Shown here in pieces: positions 10,447 through 20,675 of a DNA stretch of 64,000 bases; position 1 is the stretch's first letter; the number at the start of each line of letters is the position of its first letter. The position numbers and the translations under genes are program-made. This DNA comes from an uncultured Lachnospiraceae bacterium (GTDB lineage: Bacteria > Bacillota > Clostridia > Lachnospirales > Lachnospiraceae): contig CANREB010000007.1 in assembly GCA_947629525.1 (NCBI GenBank), positions 26,371 through 90,370 of the forward strand, in the 5' to 3' direction. A model generated the notes under the pieces. The model had not been told where the DNA came from and searched no databases. It saw nothing but the letters and a program-made list of their open reading frames with translations.

Positions 10447-10608
10447 CTGTTTACACCATCTTTCAAAAATATATAAATCTATTTTAACATATATCGGCAA
10501 AAAACCATAGATAAAAAAGTAAAAAAGTAAAAAATGTTGTAATCGAAAAAAATTAAATGATACAATTATTAATTTAAAATAAAATTAGCTATAATAGTAA
10601 AAAGCGGA

Positions 10609-10636
10609 TTGACATTATAAGAAACTGTGTTATAGT
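10609..10636 (+). promoter_or_regulatory. Sigma-A promoter of clpB
   Basis: TTGACA (10609-10614), a 16-bp spacer and TATAGT (10631-10636), about 40 nt upstream of the clpB start. I found neither a CIRCE palindrome nor a CtsR-type direct repeat here. Confidence 0.8.
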
Positions 10637-10678
10637 GTATATAGAACAAATAAAACAATAATGAAAGGGAGGATCAAT

Positions 10679-13279
10679 ATGAACATACAGAAATTTACAC
10701 AGAAATCAATGGAAGCTGTAAACGACTGTGAAAAGCTTGCAATGGAGTATGGTAATCAGGAGCTTGAACAGGAGCATCTGCTCTATGCGCTTCTTACGAT
10801 AGATGACAGCCTTATATTGAAGCTTATAGAGAAGATGGAGATAAACAGCAGTTATTTTGTTGAAAGGGTTCAAAAGGCGTTGGAGAAACGCGTGAAGGTA
10901 CAGGGCGGACAGCCGTATGTAGGTCAGTATCTTAACAAGGTGCTTATAAACGCCGAGGACGAAGCAAAGCGTATGGGGGATGAGTATGTTTCGGTTGAGC
11001 ATCTTTTCCTGTCAATGATACAGAACCCGAATAAAGAGATAAAAGAGATCTTCAGGGAATACGGTATTACAAGGGAGCGCTTTTTGAAAGCACTGTCGGA
11101 AGTAAGGGGCAACCAGAGAGTCACGAGCGATAATCCTGAGGCGACATATGACACTTTGGAAAAATACGGACAGGATTTAGTTGAAAAGGCAAGGAACCAA
11201 AAGCTTGACCCTGTTATCGGCAGGGACAATGAGATAAGAAACATTATCCGAATACTTTCAAGAAAGACCAAAAACAATCCTGTACTGATAGGCGAGCCGG
11301 GTGTTGGCAAGACCGCCGTTGTCGAGGGGCTTGCGCAGCGTATCGTGAGAGGCGATGTACCGCAGGGATTAAAAGACAAAAAGGTATTTTCACTGGATAT
11401 GGGAGCACTTGTAGCGGGTGCGAAGTACCGCGGAGAGTTTGAAGAGCGTCTCAAAGCTGTGCTTGAGGATGTAAAGAACAGCGACGGGCAGATCATATTG
11501 TTTATCGATGAGCTTCACACGATCGTGGGTGCAGGGAAAAGCGATGGGGCTATGGACGCCGGAAATATGCTCAAACCCATGCTTGCGAGGGGCGAACTTC
11601 ATTGTATAGGCGCGACTACGCTTGACGAATACAGGCAGTATATTGAGAAAGACCCCGCGCTTGAGAGGCGCTTCCAGCCTGTTATGGTCGACGAGCCGAC
11701 TGTTGAGGATACTATCAGTATCCTCCGCGGACTTAAGGAGCGTTATGAGGTGTTTCATGGTGTGAAGATCATGGATAATGCGCTTGTGAGCGCCGCTGTG
11801 CTGTCAAACAGATATATTTCGGACAGATTTCTGCCTGACAAGGCGATAGATCTTGTTGATGAGGCATGCGCTATGATAAAGACTGAGCTTGACTCACTTC
11901 CGGCAGAACTTGATGAGCTTCAAAGACATATTATGCAGATGGAGATAGAGGCTGCCGCGCTCAAAAAAGAAGACGATCACTTGAGTAAGGAAAGACTTGA
12001 TGCGCTTCTTGCGGAACTTGCCGAGCAGAAATCAGAGTTTAACAACAGAAAAGCGCAGTGGGATAATGAGAAAGCGTGTGTCGAAAGATTGTCAAAAATA
12101 AGGGAGGATATTGAAGCACTCAACGATCAAATCCAAATAGCGCAGCGGGAAGGCAATCTTGAAAAAGCGGCGGAGTTAAGTTATGGCAGGCTGCCTGAAC
12201 TCAGACGCCAGCTTGAGATTGAGGAGCAGCAGGTAAACGAACGTGAAATGTCGCTTGTACATGAGAGTGTTTCTGAGGAAGAGATCGCCAAGATAATATC
12301 GCGCTGGACGGGTATTCCCGTTGCAAAGCTCAATGAGAGCGAGAGGAATAAGACGCTGCATCTTGACGATGAACTTCATAAGCGTGTCATCGGTCAGGAT
12401 GAAGGTGTTACGAAAGTTACTGAGGCAATAATCCGTTCTAAGGCAGGAATAAAAGATCCTCAGAAACCGATAGGCTCATTCCTGTTCCTTGGTCCTACAG
12501 GCGTAGGCAAGACGGAGCTTGCCAAGGCGCTTGCGGCATCGCTTTTTGATGATGAGTCCAACATGGTGCGCATCGATATGAGCGAATATATGGAGAAACA
12601 TTCTGTGTCAAGGCTTATCGGAGCGCCTCCGGGATATGTCGGCTACGATGAAGGAGGACAGCTTACGGAAGCGGTCCGCAGAAAACCGTACAGCGTGGTA
12701 TTGTTTGATGAGGTCGAGAAAGCGCATCCGGATGTGTTCAATATACTTCTTCAGGTACTTGACGACGGACGAATTACTGACTCGCAGGGACGGACTGTAG
12801 ACTTCAAGAATACTATACTGATAATGACTTCAAATATAGGGGCGCAATACCTGCTTGATGGAATAGGAGATAACGGTGAGATAGAGCAGTCGGCGCAGGA
12901 TATGGTCATGAACAGTCTGCGTACGCATTTCAGACCTGAGTTTTTAAACAGACTTGATGAGATCATTATGTTTAAGCCGCTCACGAAGGAAAACATAGGC
13001 GGCATTATAAAGCTTATCCTGAACGATATAAACGCAAGACTTGCGGATAAGGAGCTTAATATAGAAATAAGTGATGATGCGCAGCAGTTTATAGTTGACA
13101 ACGGATATGATCCCGTGTATGGCGCAAGACCGTTGAAGCGCTATATTCAGAAATATGTCGAGACATTGGCGGCAAAACTTATCCTTGCCGAAGAGGTAAA
13201 AATGGGCGATACGATACTTATCAGGCTTGACGCTGATAAGCAGGAGTTGGCTGCCGGACGAAAAACCGCTGAAGCGTAA
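10679..13279 (+). CDS. clpB: ATP-dependent disaggregase ClpB
   Basis: 866 residues from the ATG at 10679, with GGGAGG 6 nt upstream; an in-frame ATG at 10661 contains this site. Clp N-domain at residues 1-145, first AAA+ module with GEPGVGKTA near 203, the regulatory coiled coil at about 400-525 with ISRWTGIPV just after, second AAA+ module with GPTGVGKTE near 605, and a C-terminal D2-small domain. ClpB works with DnaK to resolubilise aggregates after stress. Its stop codon lies in the loop of its own terminator. Confidence 0.97.
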   Translation: MNIQKFTQKSMEAVNDCEKLAMEYGNQELEQEHLLYALLTIDDSLILKLIEKMEINSSYFVERVQKALEKRVKVQGGQPYVGQYLNKVLINAEDEAKRMGDEYVSVEHLFLSMIQNPNKEIKEIFREYGITRERFLKALSEVRGNQRVTSDNPEATYDTLEKYGQDLVEKARNQKLDPVIGRDNEIRNIIRILSRKTKNNPVLIGEPGVGKTAVVEGLAQRIVRGDVPQGLKDKKVFSLDMGALVAGAKYRGEFEERLKAVLEDVKNSDGQIILFIDELHTIVGAGKSDGAMDAGNMLKPMLARGELHCIGATTLDEYRQYIEKDPALERRFQPVMVDEPTVEDTISILRGLKERYEVFHGVKIMDNALVSAAVLSNRYISDRFLPDKAIDLVDEACAMIKTELDSLPAELDELQRHIMQMEIEAAALKKEDDHLSKERLDALLAELAEQKSEFNNRKAQWDNEKACVERLSKIREDIEALNDQIQIAQREGNLEKAAELSYGRLPELRRQLEIEEQQVNEREMSLVHESVSEEEIAKIISRWTGIPVAKLNESERNKTLHLDDELHKRVIGQDEGVTKVTEAIIRSKAGIKDPQKPIGSFLFLGPTGVGKTELAKALAASLFDDESNMVRIDMSEYMEKHSVSRLIGAPPGYVGYDEGGQLTEAVRRKPYSVVLFDEVEKAHPDVFNILLQVLDDGRITDSQGRTVDFKNTILIMTSNIGAQYLLDGIGDNGEIEQSAQDMVMNSLRTHFRPEFLNRLDEIIMFKPLTKENIGGIIKLILNDINARLADKELNIEISDDAQQFIVDNGYDPVYGARPLKRYIQKYVETLAAKLILAEEVKMGDTILIRLDADKQELAAGRKTAEA

Positions 13280-13296
13280 AGCTTCAGCGGTTTTTT
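13262..13296 (+). terminator. Terminator of clpB
   Basis: A 14-bp perfect stem (13262-13275 with 13281-13294) and T-run. The clpB stop codon at 13277-13279 lies within the loop. Confidence 0.92.
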
Positions 13297-13302
13297 CGTA
13301 TA

Positions 13303-13331
13303 TTGAAATACAACCATAAATGTGCTATAAT
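13303..13331 (+). promoter_or_regulatory. Sigma-A promoter of the acyltransferase gene
   Basis: TTGAAA (13303-13308), 17-bp spacer, TATAAT (13326-13331), about 60 nt before the start codon. Confidence 0.75.
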
Positions 13332-13390
13332 TATCCAAATTTGCTGTCTTAATTAAAAATTAAGGACTTAGCGGAGGATAAAGGGTAATT

Positions 13391-14521
13391 ATGATAAAAC
13401 AGGATGCCGTATATACTGAGAACAGAAATAAGACGATTGATTATATGAAGGGGATTGCTATATCTTTAGTTGTACTGGCTCATACAAATTTTAGTCATAT
13501 ACAATACATAAAATTGTTTCATATGTCGATATTTTTTTTGTTTTCAGGATATTGCTATCGGGAACGTTATTCTGAGAATATAAAAGCGGTAGGCTGTTAT
13601 TTTGTTAAAAAGTTAAAAGGCTTGTACATTCCGTATGTATCATTCAATATGTTGTTGCTGTGTCTGCATAATTTATTCTGTAGACTCAATATTTACACAG
13701 ATGATCCCGGTTTTGCGGGAAATCCCCTGCTCAACACCGATTATGGTAAAATCAGTGTATATTCAATGAATGATTTTATTTATCACACTGTTATCACATT
13801 GGGGTTTGTCGATGGAGAACAGCTTGCAGGGACTATATGGTTTTTACGGGCGCTTTTTGAAGTGTCGATCATATATGTTTTTACTGATTTTATTGCAAGA
13901 AAGCTTAAAAAATTCAGGAACTGTTTCATATTTGTAACGGCTGTTATCGTAATGGCTGTCGGATGTTATTTGAATTTTAACGGTATCCATATCGTAACCG
14001 GCGTGGAAGAAACGTGCTATTATTATATTTTCTTCGTAATAGGGGCATTTTTACAGAAATCAGAGTTGAAAAAAATAATAATAAAGCCCAATGTTTTTTG
14101 GGCAGTATTATCATTTACAGGGCTTTTGGTGAGTTATTATATCACAGCGCATGAAAAGATTTCCGCAGTAACCGCACATATGCCATGGTTTTATGTTACA
14201 AATGGGATTTTAGGTGGGATCTTGGTATTCAGCGTATCAAAAATACTTATGCAGTACGGTCATACTGAGTGGGTTGCCTATATTGGGAGAAACTCATTGC
14301 ATATTATGCTGTGGCATTTTCCTGCCTTTAAGATAGTATCTTTTGCGTACATTAAGCTATGTGGTCTGCCGTCATATTATCTGGCGTCATTTCCGGTATT
14401 GAAAGTGGATTATCTATGGATAGCTTATACCGTCGTGGGCATTGCAGTACCGCTTGGCGTTATCTCACTATCGCATGCTCTAATAAAAAAGTTTTCCATA
14501 TCCCGTAATACTGCGCCTTGA
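13391..14521 (+). CDS. Membrane acyltransferase, acyltransferase-3 family
   Basis: 376 residues with about ten membrane helices. The N-terminal region is typical of the OafA/acyltransferase-3 family: TIDYMKGIAISLVVLAHTN, where the His is the family's conserved catalytic candidate, followed by FHMSIFFLFSGY. These enzymes O-acetylate surface sugars. Codon use is visibly more AT-rich than in neighbouring genes, and the gene is isolated between clpB's terminator and a convergent gene, so acquisition by transfer is plausible. Its 3' end overlaps the convergent SGNH gene by 62 bp. Confidence 0.85.
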   Translation: MIKQDAVYTENRNKTIDYMKGIAISLVVLAHTNFSHIQYIKLFHMSIFFLFSGYCYRERYSENIKAVGCYFVKKLKGLYIPYVSFNMLLLCLHNLFCRLNIYTDDPGFAGNPLLNTDYGKISVYSMNDFIYHTVITLGFVDGEQLAGTIWFLRALFEVSIIYVFTDFIARKLKKFRNCFIFVTAVIVMAVGCYLNFNGIHIVTGVEETCYYYIFFVIGAFLQKSELKKIIIKPNVFWAVLSFTGLLVSYYITAHEKISAVTAHMPWFYVTNGILGGILVFSVSKILMQYGHTEWVAYIGRNSLHIMLWHFPAFKIVSFAYIKLCGLPSYYLASFPVLKVDYLWIAYTVVGIAVPLGVISLSHALIKKFSISRNTAP

Positions 14522-15434
14522 TATGTACCTGATCCCACGTGTAGTCGGATACTAACGAATTGTTATCACATAGGGAACTCTCGTTAATATCAATATAAAA
14601 TATATCTTTTTGGTTAGCGAGCGTGGCAATAAGGTCATTGCGCGCTGAGATATTATCGTTAGAGAATGACTTGTTTTCCTTTGACTTTTTTTCCGTGACA
14701 TACAGGTTGCCTTGGATAAAGATCAGCGCGTCGGGCTGCAGACGGCGTATATCTTCAACTACCTTGCGGTAACTTTCAAAAAATGTCTCAGGCGTACCTG
14801 TACCGCACTCATTGATACCCACCATTATGTAAATCTTTGCAAACTGCCTCTCGGAAAGGACATCGCGTATGGACATAGTTTCCCCGTCGTAACTTATCTT
14901 AGGTTTATCGTAATCGTAAATTGTAAGTGATGACCTGCAAAGGAATGTGGCGCCCTCAATACCGGAATAATCGCTTATGCCGACAGTTCGCGAGTCACCG
15001 ATAAAACAGGCATCGTCAAAATAATCATCGTCAACGGTGGTAAATTCATATTTTCTGTTAGCGACAGCTTCCTCGACGGCACCGCTTACCGATGAAAGCG
15101 CCGTCAGCATTGTTGCCGAGTCATAATCATACACATCTGAAGCGGCGGCAGGTTCGATAGAGCCCCTGATGAGCGCACTCTCGACAACGCCCGATATGCC
15201 CGCGGATAACGAAACTTCCGTCTCATACCCGGTTAAATAATAATAAAAGAAATCTTTGTATAAACCGTCATGCAGTCCCTGCATAGCGATGGCAAGCGGC
15301 ATATTTGAAGCTGTTGAAAATTGTGTGCCGCTGTAATATTTTATGCCAGTGTATATTCCAAGTGCGGAAAATACAGCGGTTGAAAACACAAGCATATTGA
15401 TCAAAGTGTATGGTTTTTTGTTTCTTGCTCTCAT
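14460..15434 (-). CDS. Membrane-anchored SGNH/GDSL-type esterase
   Basis: 324 residues with one N-terminal membrane helix (LINMLVFSTAVFSALGIYTG), so the catalytic part is outside. SGNH features: GDS in FIGDSRTVGISDYSG (block I), VGINECG (block III), and DQVH (block V) near the C-terminus. With the MBOAT gene just upstream, it fits the PatA/PatB or AlgI/AlgJ arrangement, where the MBOAT protein exports acyl groups and the SGNH protein transfers them to a wall polymer. An esterase role is the alternative. Confidence 0.85.
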   Translation of the reverse strand: MRARNKKPYTLINMLVFSTAVFSALGIYTGIKYYSGTQFSTASNMPLAIAMQGLHDGLYKDFFYYYLTGYETEVSLSAGISGVVESALIRGSIEPAAASDVYDYDSATMLTALSSVSGAVEEAVANRKYEFTTVDDDYFDDACFIGDSRTVGISDYSGIEGATFLCRSSLTIYDYDKPKISYDGETMSIRDVLSERQFAKIYIMVGINECGTGTPETFFESYRKVVEDIRRLQPDALIFIQGNLYVTEKKSKENKSFSNDNISARNDLIATLANQKDIFYIDINESSLCDNNSLVSDYTWDQVHIKAQYYGIWKTFLLEHAIVR

Positions 15435-15464
15435 AAAAGTCCTCCGAGCCGTTTAAATCAGTGA

Positions 15465-16883
15465 TTAGAACCTGAAATATAAAAAAGGATTATTCATGCC
15501 TATTGACAGATAGTATACAGAATACCAGAAAACAGCAAAAGCAGCCAGTATTCCAAGTTTAGTGTCACGTATTTTCCTGAAGATCCTTCTGGGGTAATTA
15601 GTTGCAAATATAATGCTGATGATCAAAAGCGGCGCGTATGTTGTAAGATGAGTCATAAAATCGTCTGAATTTATGACTTTTCCAATACCGAAAAACGGAA
15701 ACATACGCCCGAGATAAACGCCAAGTTCATTAAGGTCGCTTATCGCGAACAAAATCCAGCTTATCATTATGTACAAAAACATATACAGGTGCGATGTCAG
15801 CCATGAAAAGATATTCTCACCGTTAAGGAATTTGAGCAGAAAATTTTTCTCTATTACCTGGAGCACAAAGATCGTAAGTCCCCAAATAATAAAATTCCAT
15901 GCTGCGCCATGCCAGAAACCGACAAGCAGCCATACTATAAAAAGGTTAAGAACAGTTCTGAAGCGCCCTTTTCTGTTGCCGCCCAGCGGAATGTACACGT
16001 ATTCGCGAAACCATGCGCCGAGTGTAATATGCCATCTGCGCCAAAAATCGGTAACGCTTCGTGCTACATACGGCTGACGGAAATTTACGGGCATCTTAAA
16101 ACCTAACATTTCACCAAGACCTATAGCCATAAGCGAGTATCCGCAGAAGTCATAATAGAGCTGCATCGAGTAGGCAAATGCCCCAAGCCATGCAAGCGGG
16201 GGTGAAATGCTTTCAAAACCTATAGTGCATATATCATTCCAAAGTATGCCGATCCTGTTAGCGATGATAACTTTGTACCCAAGCCCCATGATAAAGTTTT
16301 TTAACCCTTTGTCAAGGTCTTCTATGGAAAGGCTGCGTTCCTTAAGAGCGGCGCTTATATCTGAGTACATGACTATAGGACCTGCGATAAGCTGAGGGAA
16401 CATACATAAATAAGCGCCAAGATTGACTATTGAGCTCTCAGCCTTGACTTTGCCGCGGTATACATCGATAATATAAGAAACGATCTGAAACGTATAAAAG
16501 CTTATGCCAAGCGGCAGCGTCAGGCTGATAAGATAAAAATGCCAGTCTATATTGTTGAGCCGCAGTATATGGTTTATGTTTTCAATAAAAAAATTTGTAT
16601 ATTTGAAAAAAAACAAAATACCGAAGTTGTAAAGCAAAGCAAGTATCAAAAAAAGGCGTTTTATGACACGTGTATCAGTATAATGTGTCAGGAGCCTGCC
16701 AAAACAATAGTTGACAAAAAGCGTGAGGAGCATTAAAAACAAATATGAGGGTTCGCCCAAAGCATAAAACACAAGGCTTCCTGAAAATAACAGGACATTT
16801 TTGTATTTTTGCGGCACTAAGTAGTATAATATCAAAAATATTGGTAAAAAAATGAAAATGAAATTCAGGCTGCTAAAGACCAT
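15465..16883 (-). CDS. MBOAT-family O-acyltransferase (AlgI/DltB-like)
   Basis: 472 residues from the ATG at 16883, behind GGGGG; a 6-residue longer start is possible. About ten membrane helices. Family signatures: YDFCGYSLMAIGLGEMLGF, FWRRWHITLGAWFREYVYIP, and WHGAAWNFIIWG with the conserved active-site His. Proteins of this type move acyl groups across the membrane for O-acetylation of peptidoglycan or polysaccharide. It is first in a two-gene minus-strand operon, 30 nt before the SGNH gene. The acceptor polymer is unknown. Confidence 0.92.
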   Translation of the reverse strand: MVFSSLNFIFIFLPIFLILYYLVPQKYKNVLLFSGSLVFYALGEPSYLFLMLLTLFVNYCFGRLLTHYTDTRVIKRLFLILALLYNFGILFFFKYTNFFIENINHILRLNNIDWHFYLISLTLPLGISFYTFQIVSYIIDVYRGKVKAESSIVNLGAYLCMFPQLIAGPIVMYSDISAALKERSLSIEDLDKGLKNFIMGLGYKVIIANRIGILWNDICTIGFESISPPLAWLGAFAYSMQLYYDFCGYSLMAIGLGEMLGFKMPVNFRQPYVARSVTDFWRRWHITLGAWFREYVYIPLGGNRKGRFRTVLNLFIVWLLVGFWHGAAWNFIIWGLTIFVLQVIEKNFLLKFLNGENIFSWLTSHLYMFLYIMISWILFAISDLNELGVYLGRMFPFFGIGKVINSDDFMTHLTTYAPLLIISIIFATNYPRRIFRKIRDTKLGILAAFAVFWYSVYYLSIGMNNPFLYFRF

Positions 16884-17019
16884 GATATCCCCCTGAAACA
16901 AATTATGTTACCTGTCAGTTTTTTATTATAACAAAAGCAAATTGATAATTCTACCGAATTTTTGCAAAAATATACACAAATCGGCAATATTAAAATCAAC
17001 AGTGTATGTGCATAAGGTC

Positions 17020-17049
17020 TTGATAAAAAATATTGTGATATTATATAAT
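17020..17049 (+). promoter_or_regulatory. Sigma-A promoter of the PrsA-like gene
   Basis: TTGATA (17020-17025), an 18-bp spacer and TATAAT (17044-17049), 30 nt before the start codon. Confidence 0.7.
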
Positions 17050-17078
17050 CAGATTATCGGAAAGGACTGTATTCAATT

Positions 17079-18188
17079 ATGATAAATAAAAGAAAATCTG
17101 CAATTGCCGTCATTGCGGCTGCAGTAATAGCGTGTGCGTCCGCGTTATACGGATGCGGATATGTCAGCAGCATCAATATGGAAAAAGATGCAAAGACGAA
17201 AGTAGTGCTGACAACAGGTTTTACTGAGAACGAGATATTCCGCATAGAGAAGTCGTCATGCATGCTCTACGAAGTAATGGTATATCTTACCAACACAAAA
17301 AACCGATACGAAAATGTATACGGAAAAGAAATATGGAATGCGTCATTCGATGGCGAGACTTTGGAAGAGAACGTAAAAGACAATGTACTTGCAAGCATTG
17401 CGAGGATCAAAGCGATGAATCTTCTTGCCGAGAAGTATGAGATAAGCCTTTCGGACGAAGAACAACAGAAAGTGCAGAAAGCAGCGGATGAATATTACGA
17501 TTCCCTTACGGAGAAAGAACGCCTGCTTCTTGGAGTGGACAGGGAGCTTATCGCAGGTATGTACAGCGAATACGCGCTTGTGGGAAAAGTGTACGGGTAT
17601 CTTATAGACGGCATTGACCCTGAGATAAGCGACGACGAGGCAAGGACGATAACCGTACAGCATATTTTTATAAAAACATATACGACAAATGAGAATGGAG
17701 AACAGGTGCCTTATTCGGAGGCGGCAAAAGAGACGGCACACAAAAAGGCGCTTGAGGCATATGATAGGGCAAAAGCCGGTGAAGAGTTCGTAAGCCTTAT
17801 AGGAGAATACAGCGATGACAGCAACGCGACTATCACATTTGGAAAAGGCGATATGGAGGCTGGGATAGAGGAGGCGGCGTTTAACCTCAGCACCAATGAG
17901 ATAAGCAATATAATCGAAACGATACACGGATATCATATCATAAAATGTGTGAGCACGTTTAACCGCGACGAAACTGACCGTAACAAAGTCAAGATCATTG
18001 AGAAAAGACGCGCGGAAGCGTTTGACGAAAAGTATTCGGATTTTGTCGAAGGGCTGACCAAAAACCTTAATGAAGAATTATGGACAAAGGTAGGATTTAT
18101 CGACGATGAAGAAGTGACGACGGACAGTTTTTTTGAAATATACCACTCGATATTTGATGAAAACGATGAAAAAGATAAAAATGATTAA
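17079..18188 (+). CDS. PrsA-like peptidyl-prolyl isomerase lipoprotein
   Basis: 369 residues. Signal peptide with a lipobox ending LYGC at about residue 26, so the mature protein is lipid-anchored outside the membrane. The middle contains a parvulin (PpiC) domain: VQHIFIKT, then the FVSLIGEYSDDSNA stretch and GYHIIKCV, at about residues 190-295. An N-terminal helical SurA-type segment precedes it, and an acidic tail ends the protein. It most likely folds secreted proteins at the wall. The HtpG gene follows after a CIRCE-containing gap. Confidence 0.9.
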   Translation: MINKRKSAIAVIAAAVIACASALYGCGYVSSINMEKDAKTKVVLTTGFTENEIFRIEKSSCMLYEVMVYLTNTKNRYENVYGKEIWNASFDGETLEENVKDNVLASIARIKAMNLLAEKYEISLSDEEQQKVQKAADEYYDSLTEKERLLLGVDRELIAGMYSEYALVGKVYGYLIDGIDPEISDDEARTITVQHIFIKTYTTNENGEQVPYSEAAKETAHKKALEAYDRAKAGEEFVSLIGEYSDDSNATITFGKGDMEAGIEEAAFNLSTNEISNIIETIHGYHIIKCVSTFNRDETDRNKVKIIEKRRAEAFDEKYSDFVEGLTKNLNEELWTKVGFIDDEEVTTDSFFEIYHSIFDENDEKDKND

Positions 18189-18222
18189 AACGATTAAAAT
18201 TATATAAACAAAGTATTAATTA

Positions 18223-18249
18223 TTAGCACTCGATGTATTTGAGTGCTAA
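18223..18249 (+). promoter_or_regulatory. CIRCE operator (HrcA binding site)
   Basis: TTAGCACTC at 18223-18231, a 9-bp spacer, and GAGTGCTAA at 18241-18249: a perfect match to the CIRCE inverted repeat bound by HrcA. It lies 124 nt upstream of htpG and just upstream of a candidate -35 box, so htpG should be repressed by HrcA until heat shock. Confidence 0.95.
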
Positions 18250-18256
18250 TTTTGCC

Positions 18257-18285
18257 TTGACTTTTGTAAAAGAGGGTACTAAACT
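18257..18285 (+). promoter_or_regulatory. Candidate promoter of htpG
   Basis: TTGACT (18257-18262), a 17-bp spacer and TAAACT (18280-18285), immediately downstream of CIRCE. The transcript would carry a leader of about 80 nt. Confidence 0.6.
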
Positions 18286-18372
18286 ATACTATGAGCTCAA
18301 TAAGAGGCGCGGATGCGCCCAATATAAAATATAAAAAATATAAAAGGAAAAAAGAAAGGAACGTGAATTTTT

Positions 18373-20499
18373 ATGTCAGAAAAGCGAGGCAGCTTATCAA
18401 TCAACAGTGAAAATATCTTCCCAATCATTAAGAAGTGGCTGTATTCAGACCATGATATATTTTACAGGGAACTTATCTCAAACGGATGTGATGCCATAAC
18501 AAAACTCAAAAAGCTTGAAATGATGGGGGATTATGAATTTCCTGACGGAGTAAAGAAAGATATCCATGTAATCGTCAATCCGGAAGAAAAAACTCTTAAG
18601 TTCATAGATACGGGACTTGGAATGACGGCTGATGAGGTAGAGGAGTACATCAATCAGATAGCGTTCTCGGGAGCTACGGATTTCATTGAGAAATATAAGG
18701 ACAAAACGAACGATGACCAGATCATAGGTCATTTCGGACTTGGATTTTATTCGGCTTTCATGGTGGCGGACGAAGTGCATATTGATACACTTTCTTATAA
18801 GAAAGACGCAAAGCCCGTGCATTGGGAATGTGACGGCGGCACAGAGTTTACAATGACAGACGGCAGCAGGGATGCCGTGGGTACGGAGATCACTCTTTTC
18901 ATAAACGAGGACTGTCTTGAATTCTGCAACGAATATAAGGCAAGAGAAGTAATAAAGAAATACTGCGGATTTATGCCGTATGAGATTTATCTTGAGAAAG
19001 CAAATGCCCCTGAGGAGTTCGAGACTATCGACCCTGCCGATAAAAAGGATGACGACGTCGTAGTGGAAACAGTCGAGGAGGAGAAAGAACTTCCCGCAAA
19101 AGATGGCGAAGAACCCAAAAAAGAGAAAGTCACAAAGCTTAAGATCAAAAAGCGTCCCGTGCCTTTAAACGATGTAAATCCGCTTTGGACAAGACATCCT
19201 AACGAGTGCAGCGACGATGACTACCGCGACTTTTACCGCAAGGTATTTATGGATTATAAGGAGCCGCTCTTCTGGATACATTTAAATATGGACTATCCGT
19301 TTAATATGAAAGGCATATTGTATTTCCCCAAGATAAATATGGAATATGAGTCGATAGAGGGAACAATCAAGCTTTATAATAATCAGGTATTTATCGCCGA
19401 CAATATCAAGGAAGTCATACCGGAATTTCTGCTTTTGCTTAAAGGCGTTATCGACTGCCCTGATCTGCCGCTCAACGTGTCAAGGAGCGCGCTGCAGAAT
19501 GACGGATTTGTCACCAAGATAAGCGAATACATTACCAAAAAGGTTGCTGATAAACTTTCGGGAATGTGCAAGACTGACAAGGAGAATTATGAGAAATACT
19601 GGGATGACATAAGCCCGTTCATCAAGTTCGGCTGCCTGAAAGACGACAAATTCTGCGAGAAGATGACAGACTATATCCTGTTTAAAAATCTTGACGGCAA
19701 ATATCTTACATTGCCGGAGTGCCTTGAAGTCAAGAAGATAGATCCCGACGACAAGGAGGAGAATGCAGAGAATACAGAGAGTGCGGCGGCAACAGATGCC
19801 GAGACGGGCGAGAAGATAGAGGCTGAGGTAGTAAATGATGAGAATGGCGACGATGATGTTGAGATACCGTCAGAGGATGCCGAGACTAAGGAAAAGATCA
19901 TCTATTATGTTACCGATCTTGTACAGCAGAGCCAGTATGTGAACATGTTCAAGAAAGCGAAGATGGACGCTGTTGTGCTTCCGGATAAGATAGACCAGCC
20001 GTTTGTATCGCAGCTTGAGTCAAAGAATGAGGGTATTAAATTCGCGCGTATCGATGCGGATCTCACGGATACTTTCAAGACAAAGAATTCAAAGAAAGTA
20101 GAGGAGGAGCTTGCAAAGAAGAGCGAGGAGATATCAAAACTCTTTAAAAAAGCGATAAAGAAAGACAATATCACTGTAAAGGTTGAAAAACTTAAGAACA
20201 AGGATATTTCGTCAATGATAACTGTATCTGAGGAAACACGCAGGATGCAGGATATGATGAAGATGTATTCAATGCCCGGTATGGATTTCGGAATGAACAA
20301 AGAGGGCGAGACGCTTATTCTCAACGCGAATAATCAGCTTGTTGAGTATGTGCTTGAGCATCAGGACGGCGACAATGTAAATATTATCTGCGAACAGCTC
20401 TATGATCTTGCGCTGCTTCAGCAGGCGCCGCTGCAGCCGGATGCTATGACAAAGTTTGTAAACAGAAGCAATAAGATAATGATGCTGCTTACAAAATAG
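18373..20499 (+). CDS. htpG: Hsp90-family chaperone HtpG with two charged insertions
   Basis: 708 residues, compared with about 620-640 for most bacterial HtpG. N-terminal ATPase motifs are intact: ELISNGCDA (residues 33-41), DTGLGM (79-84), and IGHFGLGFYSAF (118-129). The extra length is in two acidic or charged stretches: residues about 210-262 (VEEEKELPAKDGEEPKK), where eukaryotic Hsp90 has its charged linker, and about 455-510 (Glu/Asp/Asn-rich) before KIIYYVTD in the middle domain. Behind a CIRCE site. ATP-driven cytoplasmic folding chaperone. Confidence 0.95.
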   Translation: MSEKRGSLSINSENIFPIIKKWLYSDHDIFYRELISNGCDAITKLKKLEMMGDYEFPDGVKKDIHVIVNPEEKTLKFIDTGLGMTADEVEEYINQIAFSGATDFIEKYKDKTNDDQIIGHFGLGFYSAFMVADEVHIDTLSYKKDAKPVHWECDGGTEFTMTDGSRDAVGTEITLFINEDCLEFCNEYKAREVIKKYCGFMPYEIYLEKANAPEEFETIDPADKKDDDVVVETVEEEKELPAKDGEEPKKEKVTKLKIKKRPVPLNDVNPLWTRHPNECSDDDYRDFYRKVFMDYKEPLFWIHLNMDYPFNMKGILYFPKINMEYESIEGTIKLYNNQVFIADNIKEVIPEFLLLLKGVIDCPDLPLNVSRSALQNDGFVTKISEYITKKVADKLSGMCKTDKENYEKYWDDISPFIKFGCLKDDKFCEKMTDYILFKNLDGKYLTLPECLEVKKIDPDDKEENAENTESAAATDAETGEKIEAEVVNDENGDDDVEIPSEDAETKEKIIYYVTDLVQQSQYVNMFKKAKMDAVVLPDKIDQPFVSQLESKNEGIKFARIDADLTDTFKTKNSKKVEEELAKKSEEISKLFKKAIKKDNITVKVEKLKNKDISSMITVSEETRRMQDMMKMYSMPGMDFGMNKEGETLILNANNQLVEYVLEHQDGDNVNIICEQLYDLALLQQAPLQPDAMTKFVNRSNKIMMLLTK

Positions 20500-20512
20500 C
20501 AGTATAATGACA

Positions 20513-20548
20513 AAAAACAGGACGGTTCATTTGAAACGTCCTGTTTTT
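20513..20548 (+). terminator. Terminator of htpG
   Basis: A 12-bp stem (20513-20524 with 20537-20548) ending in a T-run. Confidence 0.88.
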
Positions 20549-20603
20549 CATATTTTCGTCAGATATGCTTTTTTTAATCATATTACTTTTTGCATGTCAA
20601 CGA

Positions 20604-20632
20604 TTGAATAAACGCGGACGGAGTGTTAAAAT
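20604..20632 (+). promoter_or_regulatory. Sigma-A promoter of pilT
   Basis: TTGAAT (20604-20609), a 17-bp spacer and TAAAAT (20627-20632), 44 nt before the start. Confidence 0.65.
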
Positions 20633-20675
20633 ATAAAATGTAGTTTTTTTGGAACAGGCAAAAATGAGGTATTAA

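Noticed and set aside
10501..10678. CIRCE or CtsR operator upstream of clpB
   Set aside because: I looked for TTAGCACTC/GAGTGCTAA and GGTCAAA repeats and found none; only a consensus promoter is visible.
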